In this document: positions 35,061-46,841 of the stretch, piece after piece
Layout of the letters: the number at the start of each line of letters is the position of its first letter
Numbering within the stretch: the first letter of the stretch is position 1
From: Gnetum montanum
Lineage: Eukaryota > Streptophyta > Gnetopsida > Gnetales > Gnetaceae
Assembly: GCA_015680685.1 (NCBI GenBank)
Contig: MNCI01004926.1
Location: 16,352 to 80,351, forward strand
DNA length: 64,000 nt
Direction of reading: 5' to 3'
Notes under the pieces: generated by a model
Seen by the model: the letters and a program-made list of their open reading frames with translations, nothing else
Told to the model about the DNA's origin: nothing
The model's database searches: none
Translations under genes and position numbers: made by a program

Positions 35061-35886
35061 AGGTATGATACTAAACCTTCTTTAGTAGGTAGTTAGAATA
35101 AGATAGAATTTTAAAAATAAAAAAAGAAAGAGCAGCTAAGGAATTAAAGCATTCTTACCTCCACAAATGACCCAATTCTATGTTTCAAGAATATTTTATT
35201 TAGCAATCTCTGAATGACATCATTCAAGTGTTATGTTACTTTGCAAGGTGTATTGAAATCTCAAAAGAAGTCTTCTAATTTTTTTATGCCTATATAAACA
35301 ATGATATTTTTCACCTATGGCATATATCTTTAGTTCCATCAAAGATGGCCTTTCTATATAAAATGTAGACTTAGGTCACATGTAAAAATAAACTTCCTAA
35401 AGTACATCTATAAAATATTTTGCATCTTACTTCTTCATTTGTGTATCATTTGAAGGTTGTCTTCTAGAAAGGCATAATAAAAGATGACTAGGGAAGTGTA
35501 GGGTAGAGATTTTCACAAGGATTATACGGTAAACAATATCATGACTCACACAAAGATAGACATCAAATGCTCAAGTTCAACACAGTAGAAAGGCACACAC
35601 TCCACAAGTAGGATTTGAGATGAAAGAGGATAAAATACAAATATAAATTTTTCTCTACATAGGCTAAATGAAGTTATGAAAAATAGAACGATATTACCAT
35701 CACTTATGAGTGTGCTCTAACATTTTGATAGGAGAGACAAGTTGCACTCTAAGCTTATTTTGTAGGAATCAGCTAGTTCACGCTTCTTACCCTAAGTATG
35801 AGCCTTCCTAAGGTAATAGCCCAAGAGTTCTTTTGTGATATAATGGCCTTAAACAATAGTGTTGGTGCTTTTAAAATCATGGTTCA

Positions 35887-36896
35887 TCTTTTAGCAGTTA
35901 CTCTAATTATTAGAGTGGTTACTCTAGCGGTTACTCTAGTAGTTATTCTAATTATTAGAGTGGTTACTCTAGCGGTTTCTTTAGTAGTTATTCTAATTAT
36001 TAGAGTGGTTACTATAGTTGTTTCTTTAGTAGTTATTCTAATATTAGAGTGGTTACTCTAGCAGTTTCTTTAGCAATTATTCTAATTATTAAAGCGGTGA
36101 CTCTAATTATTAGACTGGTTGCTCCCAAGCCTATAAATACAATGCACAAGTTCACAATTGGAAAGAAGTCTTTTAGGAGTCAAGTAGCAAAACTCTTGTA
36201 GCCTGTTTGAATGTTGGAGTATTTTCCAAGTGCCCACAGTAGGAGGTCTAAGTGTGGATGGATTTTTATTCGAGCATTGTGTACCTAAGCACATCTTTTG
36301 TACGACAATATAGATGAGCTCTTTGATTCATCCTTGCAGCACTTGAGATTTTTTTTCTTACGCATTTCTTTTATTTTATTTTCTTATGCATTTATTTTAT
36401 TTTATTTTATGCACTTTACATTTATGTTATTAGTAAAGAAATTCATTTTGATCAATTAAGAAAATCGTTAGATTACACAAGCACGACCACTTCGAGCATG
36501 CGTGTAATGCTTGGTAACCTAGTAATGATTAGCATTTGGTAATCCTAGTAGTGTTGCACTAGTTCAGGATGTGTATGGCAAGTGGGAATGGACGTTGTTG
36601 TTAGGATTAGTTAGAACTTAGTTAATGAGTAGTTAAGTTAAATTAGTCACTTAGTTACCTATCTCCTTCCCTACTAGCACAGGACATAAAAACATAAAAG
36701 CTATAAAAATCATATGCCTCAAGCTTACTTAACCATACAATCATGACATACAGGTAAGCTTGGGATGATAATGATCAACCAACCCATCCTTTTTCCACAA
36801 GGGAGCATAAGCACTTATTCCTTGGAATTTGACCGGATCATGCATGAAACACTCATATTCGTATGGTTGAGTGTAGGGGTACTTCACCGCTCATCA
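35887..36896 (+). repeat. 5' LTR of element B
   Basis: Tandem repeats of about 45 bases fill 35894-36120, TATAAATA is at 36132, and the end is CTCATCA before the primer site. Compared with the 3' LTR it lacks about the first 25 bases (no TGATGAGAGC start), so its outer end is deleted. Confidence 0.85.
35894..36120 (+). repeat. Tandem repeats in U3 of element B (5' LTR)
   Basis: About five units of 43-47 bases, each with TTCTAATTATTAGAGTGG and GTTACTCTAGCGG-type parts. They end just upstream of the TATA box, where enhancer repeats usually lie. The open frame they create (Val/Leu/Ile repeats) is a by-product. Confidence 0.85.
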
Positions 36897-36897
36897 T

Positions 36898-36915
36898 TGG
36901 CGCCATTGCCGACGA
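36898..36915 (+). other. Primer binding site of element B (tRNA-Asp)
   Basis: TGGCGCCATTGCCGACGA matches the tRNA-Asp complement TGGCGCCGTTGCCGGGGA except at three positions; the best preserved primer site in the window. Confidence 0.8.
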
Positions 36916-37032
36916 CTTAGTTGTTTGTGTGCTAATTAGAACTTAGGAAATCATTCACATCATTGGAAAAAACCATTAGGGTTGGTTTAGAAAATAATAA
37001 ACAAGAATACATTGCACACTGAATAGGCAAGT

Positions 37033-40000
37033 ATGTCTCCTTCTTCGTACGAAAGTGCCTCGCCGCCTAGATCTGAAACAGGAAACAGTCAGTGGTGTAA
37101 TACACATGATGTTGATCTACCAGTTCCTCAACAAGTTTGAGTGGTATATATTCATCCTAATGAGTATATACTAGACTTCACCTTTATCCTTCATCAAGAT
37201 GAACAACTGTGTTGGCGAGACTTAGAAGGTAACATAGTATTACCTCCTGATCGTTCAGTCCCGAGCATGCTTCTTCGTGCTCTCACACGAATTGGCATGC
37301 TGCACTTACATGCAGAATATGTTGTGCTAGACCATGACTCAAGAGAATACTATCCCACAGAGGCACAACATCAAAGGGACTTGTAACAGGAGAGACATCA
37401 TAAGTTTTTGAAGGATAAGTGGTCTCAGGATGTCCCACATGTTTTAAGCAAAAATGAGGATGGTGAACCTACCTCAGGCAGTCGCCCACACAACGATGTC
37501 CCTCCCCTTGACTTTGGCCAAGGGGTTGTGTATCAGAACCTTCATTCCACTATTCATAACCCAAGTTCTAATACCCATGGGCACAAAGGGTCTGAAAAAG
37601 GGACATGAACTCATGATAAAGATGGACATTCTTATTGCAATTACAATCGGGGCCGAGACTATAGAAGAGAAGGTAGCAGACATCGTCATGGTGATGGTTC
37701 TCCTTCTTCTTCACCTTCATCATCTCCTTCACCCTCTCCTTCAATATCTAGATGCAATCATAAAGGAAACAACCATGGGGATGAAGGTAGGCAAAGTGGA
37801 AGTCATAGACAAAATACCCAGGAAAGGGGACAAGGGCACTCTAGAGAGTCACAACATAGAAGAAGGAAGAGTAGGGAACAACGTAGGCATCATAGATACC
37901 ATGGAAAATATGATCACAATGAATCCATACTCACTACTCGAAGTATGTTGGACATAACTGAGTCTATTAGAATTCCAACAAGGCATCAAAAAGATAGTGG
38001 GATCAAGAAATTAGATATGAAAAACATCCCATGATTTGAAACGGGATACAATGCTGATCCTCATAATCATTTACAAGCATTCCATGATGCATGTGCCTTA
38101 CAAAACATATAGAATGAATGGAAAAAAATTAAGTTGTTCCCATGGACATTAGTTAAAGAAGCAAAAAGCTGGTACTGATCTTTAGAACCATAATCCATTC
38201 GTAGGTGGAGTACTATGTTAGAACTATTTAATGATAAGTACTAAACATACTCTCGAGTGTCTAACTTGCGAAAGTAAATCCAAGGCTGGAAAAAAGGAGG
38301 ACATGAACACTTGGATGCTGCCATGGGCCGATACTATGCACTGTTACATCATTTTTCTAGCCATGGTTATTTGCAAAGGGATCAACTACGCCATCTCATG
38401 GATGGGCTTAGGCATGAAACAAGAAGAACCCTTAGGACTTATGCCCAAGGGAGACTATCTAAGCTTAGGTCCCATCAAATTAAAAGAATATTGGAGCAAG
38501 TTGCTAAGGAAGAAGGTGAGCTATGGGAGAGATAAAATGTGAAAGAGTATAATCAACATCCTTTTCTTTGGAAGAGGGGAGTAAAATTTTGCGAGGATGA
38601 AGAAGAGTCACCACTCAAAGAGATGGTGAATAGGAAAACTTTGCCTATCCAAATGATGACATCAGAAGTTTTGGCAAAGGTAGACCAAATGTGGAATTCC
38701 CTAGACAATAGATTTCAAACTATTCTTAAAATAGTAGAAGAGTCTAGAGAGCAAGGTAGTGAGAAAAGAAAAAAGAGAGAAGTTGAACATGCACATAGCA
38801 AGGGTAAGGGTAAAGTTGCCATCATTGAAGAGATTGTGGATTCAAAAATAGATAATGATAGTAGATGTGAGATATCTTAATATGACCATCCTAAGGGATG
38901 TTACCTTATAATCTCACATATGCAGGAGTCTGGGGTGTATGCACTCAACCCACGATTAAACAAAAGGTAAACACCCTGAAGGTTACCTTAACATTAAGGT
39001 AACCCAAGGCAGTTCCACTAACCCTTAACATATTATCCCAGTGGAACTCAACCATAGCCAATTGAGCAATATCAATAGTAGCAGCACCCAAAATCATGGG
39101 GAATGCCACCATCAAGGCAACATTATCCTTACTGGCAACCTTACCTGTATGGATATTACGTGTGGTAGCCAATCTCCCCACGTGACTCTACTAATCACGT
39201 CACTCGCCAACCTAACTACCAAGCCCATGAGTATTATGGGACTCCCTCTTCTAGAGATAATATTACGCAAGCATATCATCCTTCTCATTTGGTTGCACCT
39301 CTTCCACCAATAGCTCCACTACCACCTACTCCCATATTGCAAGGTGAAATCCCTACCCAGCCATAACAATGTAATGCCATGAGGGTTGTTAACTCTTAAC
39401 CTACTATTGGCTCCAACAACCACACAAAGAAAAGACCTTTCTTTAGAACCAACAATCCAACCAAGCCCTTGCAATCAAAAGTAGCTAATTCCTTAGATGC
39501 CTCAATATCAATCAAAACTTTGGAGCCCTCTTCAATCCAATCAACGCACTCAATGCATATGATCATGCTAACACATGTCGTCACTGATTGGATCAAAGCT
39601 AGCCACCTTCCTAGGAAATTCTCTAATCCTGGGAGTCCTCTAATATACTTAAAAATCATTAGAAATGCATCGTGCAAGGCTCTTTTAGATTCAATTTCTG
39701 GTGTCAACTTGATTTCTCAAGAAATGTACAAGGCCTGGAACCTACCTCCATTGAAAAAGAGCAACATCCATCTAGAGTTGGCTAACCAGTCCATCACTAT
39801 CCCATTGGGATTGGTGGAAGACATTGTTACCACTGTTTATGGGTGGTCTTACCCAGCTGTCTTCCTAGTGATTCAGGTAAATAATGATAAGGGGCACTTC
39901 CCAATCATAATGGAAAGAACCTGGTTAAGCACCATCGACACACACCTAGGAATTTGTGATCTTTCCCTAGAGATATCAAAGGAAAATACATTCGGAAAGA

Positions 40001-40290
40001 TCAAGAAGAAGAAAGTTCTGTGCTTCACATATAGTGACATAGGGTGTAACTGCATGCAGAGATAATGGTTTGTGCAAAGTTTAGCATTGCCTACATGCAA
40101 TCAGTGTGCACAAGTGATTAGCATACAAAGATTCCTGTATGCAGCAACCACACGACAGGAAGACACCCAATGGCTGACAGCTAATTAAGAAAGTAGTTCA
40201 CTCATTTGCATGGAACCAACTGAGGATTTGACTTGTGCTTACATCGATAGCATAGATGCATTAGATGGTTTAAAGCCTTCGTTTGGTCAT
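37033..40290 (+). pseudogene. gag-protease of element B, one frame with nonsense codons
   Basis: From ATG 37033 one frame runs about 1,080 codons through gag and protease, broken only by stops at likely Gln, Arg or Trp codons. Order: N-terminal domain (QDEQLCWRDLEGNIVLPPDR), His/Arg/Ser-rich linker (SPSSSPSSSPSPSPS), retrotrans_gag core (38040-38535; HLDAAMGRYYALLHHF, MDGLRHETRRTLRTYAQGRL), Lys-rich stretch, Pro/Tyr-rich region, and retropepsin at about 39640-39990 (KALLDSISGVNLISQEMY, where D-S-G has become D-S-I; then HFPIIMERTWLSTID). Gag and protease form one polyprotein without frameshift in this family. Confidence 0.85.
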
Positions 40291-40352
40291 ATCTTGAATT
40301 AACTGGAATAGCTCCTAGGACATGCCAACACAGGATTTACACAAACCCCTCC

Positions 40353-41768
40353 ATGAAGCCTCGAAGACAATTGCAAAGGCGTTTGAACCCAAAGCTGAAG
40401 CAAGTAGTCAAGGAAGAAATCGAATAGCTTCTCAAGGTTGGGTTCATATACTCCATTGCTGATAGTAAATGGGTTAGCCCCTTAGTTATTGTGCCTAAAA
40501 AGGGAGGTAAATGGAGGGTGTGCATAGATTTCAGGCTACTAACTATGGCAACATTCAAAGATCACTTTCCATTTCCATTTGTTGACCAAGTCTTAGACAC
40601 CATTGTAGGGCATCGCTATTATAGTTTTCTAGATGGATATAGTGAATATAACCAAATACAAATAGCCCTTTAACACCAAGCTAAGACTACATTCATCAGT
40701 TTTTAGGGAATGTTCACATACAAATAGATGTCTTTTGGCTTGTTCAATGCCCCTATAACATTTCAACGACTAGTTCTAAGCATATTCCAATAGCAGATAG
40801 GGAATGGTGTGGAGGTCTTTACAGATGACTTCACTTATGGAGCAAACTTTGATCAAGCCTTGGACTAGTTGGAGCAAGTGTTAAAAAGATGTGTAGAAAC
40901 AAATTTTAGGTTCAACTGGTAGAAAAGCCATTTGATGGTCCAAGAAGGCATAGTACTAGTAGACAAAATCTCACACATAGGGATAGAGGTAGACCCCAAG
41001 AAAATCAAAATTATCCAACGAATTACCCATCAAATGGAAACTATCAAAGATATTTGGTCATTCCTTGGACATACTGGCTACTATAGGAGATTTATTAAGA
41101 ACCTTTCAAAAGTTTCCAAACCATTGGTGAAATTAATGAAAAAGGACGTACCTTTTGAGTGGACTAGGGAATGCGAATCATCTTTCCAAAATTTGAAATA
41201 GAAGGTAGTAGAAACACCCATTCTACAAGCTCTTAACTGGTCCAAATCATTCCATATCATAACTGATGCATCCAACTATGCTTTAGGAGTCGTACTTACA
41301 TAGTTAGATGACCATAAGCATCCTTATTACATCCACTATGCAGGTAGAAGTATCCATAGTGCACAAAATAACTACACTACCACAGAGAAAGAATTAATGG
41401 CTATAGTGTTTGCACTAGAAAATTTTAGACACTATGTATTGGGATATAAAGTATATATACATACAGATCATAGTGCAATCCAGTTTGTCATGAATAAGAC
41501 AATGGTAAGCCCTCATATCATACAATGACTTGTAATCTTATAAGAGTTCGATTTAATGATGATCAATCGTAAGGGCATCGAGAATGTAGTTGCTGATCAT
41601 TTATCTTGGTTACGATGGGACAACAAAGAGGATGAGTATTCAATTTCTGATCATTTCTCTCATGAATTCATCTTTTCTGGTATAGTGAATAATCAATCAC
41701 CCATGGAGACAAACTGGTACAGTAGCATTCTTACATATCTCTCACCCAACAAACACCACAAGAGTTAA
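40353..41768 (+). pseudogene. Reverse transcriptase-RNase H of element B
   Basis: Follows the protease in another frame. RT: KWVSPLVIVPKKGGKWRVCI, DHFPFPFVDQVLD, SFLDGYSEYNQIQI, then the catalytic box reads VFTDDF (about 40822), with Thr in place of Met. The connection VDPKKIKIIQ and FLGHTGYYRRFIKNLSKVSK follow. RNase H: ITDASNYALGVVL (about 41260), TEKELMAIVFALENFRHYVL and HTDHSAIQFV. The region after it (NVVADHLSWL) is typical of plant Ty3 elements. Several stops; catalytic Asp residues are mostly kept. Confidence 0.88.
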
Positions 41769-41899
41769 ACCTTAAGAAGAAACAACAGTTTCTTTACTAA
41801 GCCAAGTACTTTATGGAGATCAATGGGCAACTTTACAAAGTGTGTCTTGATGGCTTGGTTCGATGGTGTGTTCCCAATATAGATCAACTGTAAGTTCTT

Positions 41900-42960
41900 C
41901 AAGATGTTTATGAGGGTCCTTGTGGGGGTCATTATGCTAGGAGATGAATGACCATTAAGATCCTGCTTGCAAGATATTATTGGCCTACATTATTTCAGGA
42001 TGCCCATCATTTCGTCCAATCTTGTGAGTGTTGTCAATGTGATGGGGGAATGACTACTAGAATGGAGGATCTACAACAATGGATTCAACCGTTAGAACCC
42101 TTTGACATTTGGGGAATTGATTTTATGGAGCTGATTACACCAATGTCCAATGGAAAAGCTTATATTATTATTTCCATTGATTACCTAACAAAATGGGCCA
42201 AAGTAGCTACTGTTAAAGATTGCACATCATCTACAACTGCACGATTTGTTCAACAACAAATCATAAATAGGTTTGGTGTGTCACATGTACTTATTTTAGA
42301 CAATGGTACACACTTCATAGGCGGAAATTTTTTAAAATTAATGCAACACTTAGGGGTTGAGCATAAATTGACTACACCATACCACCCCCAAGAAAATCGT
42401 CAAGAAGAAGTCACCAACAGGGAGATTACAAAAATATTGACAAGAACCATTAGCAAGTTTAGGTGATATTGGAGCACTAAACTGAATGATTCTCTTTGGG
42501 CATACCACTTCACATAGAAACTCCCTACAGGATACTCTCTCTATGAGTTAGTATACGGTAAATTACCAATGCTTCCCATTCAAACTGAGCTCTGTACCCT
42601 ATCCACAACATGTGACCTCAACCTTGAACTTGATCTAGCATAGAAACAATGATTAGTAACCCTTAACTTGCTAGATGAAAACTAATTAGCTGCCCTATCA
42701 TCTAACAAATTGCATAAGGCCTTCAATAAACAATGTCATGATCTAAGAATTAGGAAAGTTAAATATTAGCTAGGAGATAAGGTTCTCTACTAGAATCCCA
42801 CACATGTGCCACAACGTACTAAATTTCAAACACTGTGGGAAGGACCTTATATTATTTATGCAAATTTTCCTTCAAGGGGCATGACAATATACAAACTTGA
42901 GATCCTGGATAAGAAACTTTTGGTTAATGTGCAATAAACCAAACCTTTCCAAGAGCTTAG
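41900..42960 (+). pseudogene. Integrase of element B
   Basis: HHCC zinc domain: GGHYARR, then HHFVQSCECC. Core: WGIDFMELI (first Asp), VLILDNGTHF (second Asp) and the catalytic Glu in a degraded NGQ-like stretch ENRQEEVTNRE, so the DDE triad is kept. The segment 41948-42466 is open for 172 codons. Downstream LWAYHFT, LVYGKLPMLPIQTE and PFQELRTT mark the C-terminus at about 42960. No chromodomain is seen, consistent with the Athila/Tat branch. Confidence 0.88.
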
Positions 42961-45022
42961 GACAACTAGTACACATGCTACCTCTCTTGATGGATAACCC
43001 TGCTCACTATTTCAGATCTCCTCCTTCCAACTTAGTCGTGGGGGAGATGGCCACCTATGCTAACCATTCTAGGCCCTCGGTTCTTTTTGAATTTTTGTTT
43101 TACATATTTTTGATGTTACACATTCTTTCAACTTTTCTTATTTTGATTTTACACCATCGTTCATGTTTTTACTATTTCTTTTTTTGCTTGATTTACTTTT
43201 ATTCATCATCTAATAAGTGCTCATGATGGTGGATTGAATTATGTCATATTTATTGCTAATGTTTGATTTTTACCTTTGAATTATGATGCTGATATTTAGG
43301 TATGGTTCTTTCTGAAAAATAGGCAATGAGTCCATGTCGTCGACTCATCCATACAACTCTATGGTCTCCTTTGGCTTGGAACTATACAATCCCCTTTTTC
43401 TAAGTAAACTTGTTAATGAATTGGTGGCTAGGTATTTTTCAAACCAAGGAAAGACTCAAAGGATGAAAAGGGTGTGACTTCAAGGGGATTCGATCCATTG
43501 GTGCTTGCCATTCTCTTGGGTGCTTGGATGCATTTTCTTCGGTTTTCTGCCATTTTGACATTGTTCAAATATCAAGAAGTTGTGTGAATAAAAATAAGTC
43601 TTTGCATGGTGTGGTTCTCATGCATAACCAGCAAAAAAGAAAAAGAAAAAAAAAAGAAAAAAAGAAAAAAAAAGATGATAATTCAAAGCACACCCCTTAG
43701 ACATAATAAAGAAATATGAGCTACAAGCGCTGGTTATGGCACTGAAAAAACATGTTACCCATGCCAAAAGGTTCCCTCTAACTTAGGCCCTTTCTTGCTT
43801 TCTGCTTCTCCATCTCACTCTCCTTGGGATGGTGGTCACCCTTTGTAGAAGCATTCTTGTTCCCTCAAGAGTATGGATAGGCCAAGTGTATTGATGTGAG
43901 GTTACTAAATGTGGTTGGTTTGAGTCAGGATTCTGGATGAGTTCTACTCAGTTATCTTAACCATGAAATACAAAAGGGGCTTTACACAACCTTGTTCTTG
44001 GGATTCCATTTCATTCTCTCTTCTCCATCTTTCTTCCCATTTTCCACCTCATTTCCAGTTTTATCATTAGTCCATTCTAGGTTGATGCATTGTTTTTCTT
44101 TGGTGAATTCTTGTGGGTAAGTTTTTAACTCTTGCTTCCAAATGACATTCCTAGAGCCTACGGACTCTTTGGTTTGTGGGTTTTTCAGGGCATAAATGGC
44201 ATGAGCCTGCTTTGGGGAGGACCCACTGGCATTTCTTTTTTGTGTAGTTGTTAACTTCTTTCCCTTAAAAATTTCCTACAATTAATCATTTTTTGTTTCA
44301 TCCACATCCATGACATCCATTTTATTGGCATTGTTGTTGATATTTTTCATCTTTCTTGTTCCTCATGTTTTTCTATCTTATAGCTACTGAAGGTTCGCTC
44401 TTAGTCATGGGGCCCTGGCACAAATTTTTTAATTTTTTTCATTTTTACTAATTTCCTAACCCCTACACCTTGGGTAGTTGCCAATGATAAATCTCCGAAC
44501 TAGTTTCTACCATAACTACAACTCAGCCAATGCGCTTCATATCAAGGAAAGGCATCAACTACATTGTGGATTATCTATCCTTTCTCATTTGTGACTATGT
44601 TGTGTGTGTAGATGGCGATCATACAAACAATGGACTAGGCTTGGAGGAAGCACTCAAGATGGATTGGAACTGGAGTATCTATGAAAGAAGCAAGTTTGGT
44701 GGCATGGCTTTGGATAAACAATGGAATGCGCAATCTTGGCATTGGTGGCAACACGCTCCATCTTTTTTCTCTCTCTATTTTTCTCTTCAAGTTACCAAAT
44801 AAATGCTTGGATGTCATTTACGTATTGGATGTCATTTACGTATGAGTGTTCACCACAATGGTCATGAACACTAATGTTGTAATATGCTTATTGATCTGTT
44901 CACTGGGCACGTTGAGTTTGTCATCCCATTCCACTCTCAATTGTCAATTAGTCAATAATCCCATACCTTTCCAATATTTTGTAAGGAACTTGAGGATGAG
45001 TTTTCATTCAGTTGTGGGGGTA
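42961..45022 (+). other. Non-coding 3' region of element B
   Basis: About 2 kb between integrase and 3' LTR. It contains a TTAGTCGTGGGGG-like purine tract three times (43032, 44399, 45008), a purine-rich run (43630-43676), and the block CTTTGGGGAGGACCCACT (44210-44227) shared with A and A'. The open frames seen here (for example 44530-44802) look like chance. Confidence 0.6.
45007..45022 (+). other. Polypurine-tract-like site of element B
   Basis: 'TTCAGTTGTGGGGGTA' ends directly before the 3' LTR start TGATGAGAGC at 45023. Confidence 0.6.
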
Positions 45023-46050
45023 TGATGAGAGCAGTTACTCTAGTGGTTACTTTAGCAGTTACTCTAATTATTAGAGTGCTTACTCTAGCAGTTACTCTAG
45101 CAGTTATTCTAATTATTAGAGTGGTTACTCTAGTGGTTTCTTTAGAAGCTATTCTAATTATTAGAGTGGTTACTCTAACAGTTTCTTTAGCAGTTATTCT
45201 AATTATTTGAGTGGTTACTCTAGTGGTTTCTTTAGTATTTATTCTAATTATTAGAGTAGTGACTCTAGTTATTAGACTAGTTGCTCCCAAGCCTATAAAT
45301 ACAATGCCCAGGCACGAAATTGGAAAGAAGTCTTTTAGTAGTCAAGTAGAGAAACTCTTGTAGTCTGTTTGAAAGTTAGAGTATTTTCCAAGTGCCCATA
45401 GTAGAAGGTCTAAGTGTGGATGGATCTTTATTTAAGCATTGTGTACCTGAGCACATCTTATGTATGATAATAAAGATAAGCTCTTTGATTCATCCTTGCA
45501 GCACTTGAGATTTGTTTTCTTACGCATTTATTTTATTTTATTTTCTTATGCATTTATTTTATTTTAGGCACTTTACATTTATGTTATTAGCACAACAATT
45601 CATTTTGATCAATTAAGCAAATCGTTCGATTACACAAGCATGACAACTTGGAGCATGTGTGTAATGCTTGGTAACCCAGTAATGATTAGCGTTTGGTAAT
45701 CCCAGTAGTGTTGCACTAGTTCAGGATGTGTACAACAAGTGGGAACAGACGCTGGTGTTAGGATTAGTTAGAACTTAGTTAATGAGTAGTTAAGTTAAAT
45801 TACTCACTTAGTTACCTATCTCCTTCCCTACTAGTGCATGACATAAAAACATCAAAGCTATAAAAATCATATGCCTCAAGCATACTTAACCATACAATTG
45901 TGACATATAGGTAAGCTTGGGAAGACAATAATCAACCAACCCATCCTTGTTCCACAAGGGTGCATAAGCACTTAGTCCTTGGAATTTGACTGAATCGTGC
46001 ATGAAATGCTTGTATTCATATGGTTGAGCATAGGGGTACCTCACTGCTCA
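45023..46050 (+). repeat. 3' LTR of element B
   Basis: Starts TGATGAGAGCAG and ends TCACTGCTCA. U3 has the same tandem array (45030-45285), TATAAATA at 45294 and AATAAAGATAAGC, a likely poly(A) signal, near 45470. The 5' LTR has ACAATATAGATG at that place, so the signal is lost there. Confidence 0.88.
45030..45285 (+). repeat. Tandem repeats in U3 of element B (3' LTR)
   Basis: Five to six units of about 45 bases matching the array in the 5' LTR, with ATTCTAATTATTAGAGTGG cores. The unit boundaries and composition differ between the two LTRs. Confidence 0.85.
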
Positions 46051-46817
46051 TTAGCTATCTCATCAATTTGATTATCTAACATTTGGGTATAAAGATTCTA
46101 GAATTTTCTTTTTATTTTGGGTAAGAGAAGTCTTATAGAATACTCTAAAAATAGAGGTGTTTCAATTCCTTTTTTCTCTCATGCTTTCTCATCCACATCT
46201 GCTTTGTCACTTCAATATAAAGCTCTATCAAAAAACAAGTTAACTCATTAGTAAAAAAGTCCCTTCACTCAATTGCTAAGGTAATTGAAACAAGTGGGAG
46301 GAATATCTCTCAAATCTCCAAACATCAAAATCACTTTGGAAAGATGTTTGACCTATCTATCATTTCATCTCTTCTAAGTGAAATAGTTTCAGACATAGAG
46401 GATGTGAGGACTCCTACATGAATTAATAGTGATGATGATTATGAGCCCATGAGTCTCACAAATGTAGTAGGTCCTTCTAGAGCATATAACTCTAGAAATT
46501 AGGATGACTTTGAGAATCTTGTAGGTATTCATGCACATGCTCAAGGGGATCATCCAAAGTAACAAGATCAACAAACATATGCTTAAGGGGAGTTATTAGG
46601 TAGGACCTTCAAATGAATTGCCATCATCATTTGAGTAATAGGTCATTGATGGCATTTTTTGGATCTTATTTTAGTATGCTCCTTCAACCTTAAAAAACTA
46701 TCATAATTATGGTACTACATCTTCCTCCAAAATTGTTCCATCATTGGACAGTGAACCTACCTCCACCGACTTTTAGATGAAACTCAGTTCTCAATCTACT
46801 TTAGTTTTAGTACCTTT

Positions 46818-46841
46818 TGATGATGATGATGATGATGATGG
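46818..46841 (+). repeat. GAT microsatellite in H1 ORF3 tail
   Basis: Eight GAT/GATG units, coding Asp in the acidic tail of ORF3. Confidence 0.85.

Larger units (their letters stand above)
35887..46050 (+). mobile_element. Element B: Athila/Tat-branch Ty3 retrotransposon with gag-pol
   Basis: Full layout: LTR, tRNA-Asp-type primer site, gag-protease in one frame, RT-RNase H, integrase, about 2 kb of non-coding DNA, purine tract, LTR; about 10.2 kb. Its LTR ends and gag core resemble those of family A, so it is the best candidate in the window for an autonomous relative. The LTRs differ by roughly 8-9% in a hand comparison of about 290 bases, so it is not recent. It lies within H1 ORF3. Confidence 0.85.

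Noticed and set aside
35798-36061. Open frame with repeated VTLAVTLVVILIIRV, resembling a membrane protein
   Set aside because: It is a translation of the U3 tandem repeats of B running on from an H1 ORF3 remnant; the same happens at 45022-45210.
35894-36120. CRISPR-like regularly spaced repeats
   Set aside because: Units are contiguous tandem repeats without unique spacers, inside a plant LTR.
46051-46055. TTAGC as target duplication of B (also at 35891-35895)
   Set aside because: The left copy is part of the LTR's own repeat (TTTAGCAGTTACT), and the left LTR end is deleted, so the match is coincidental.
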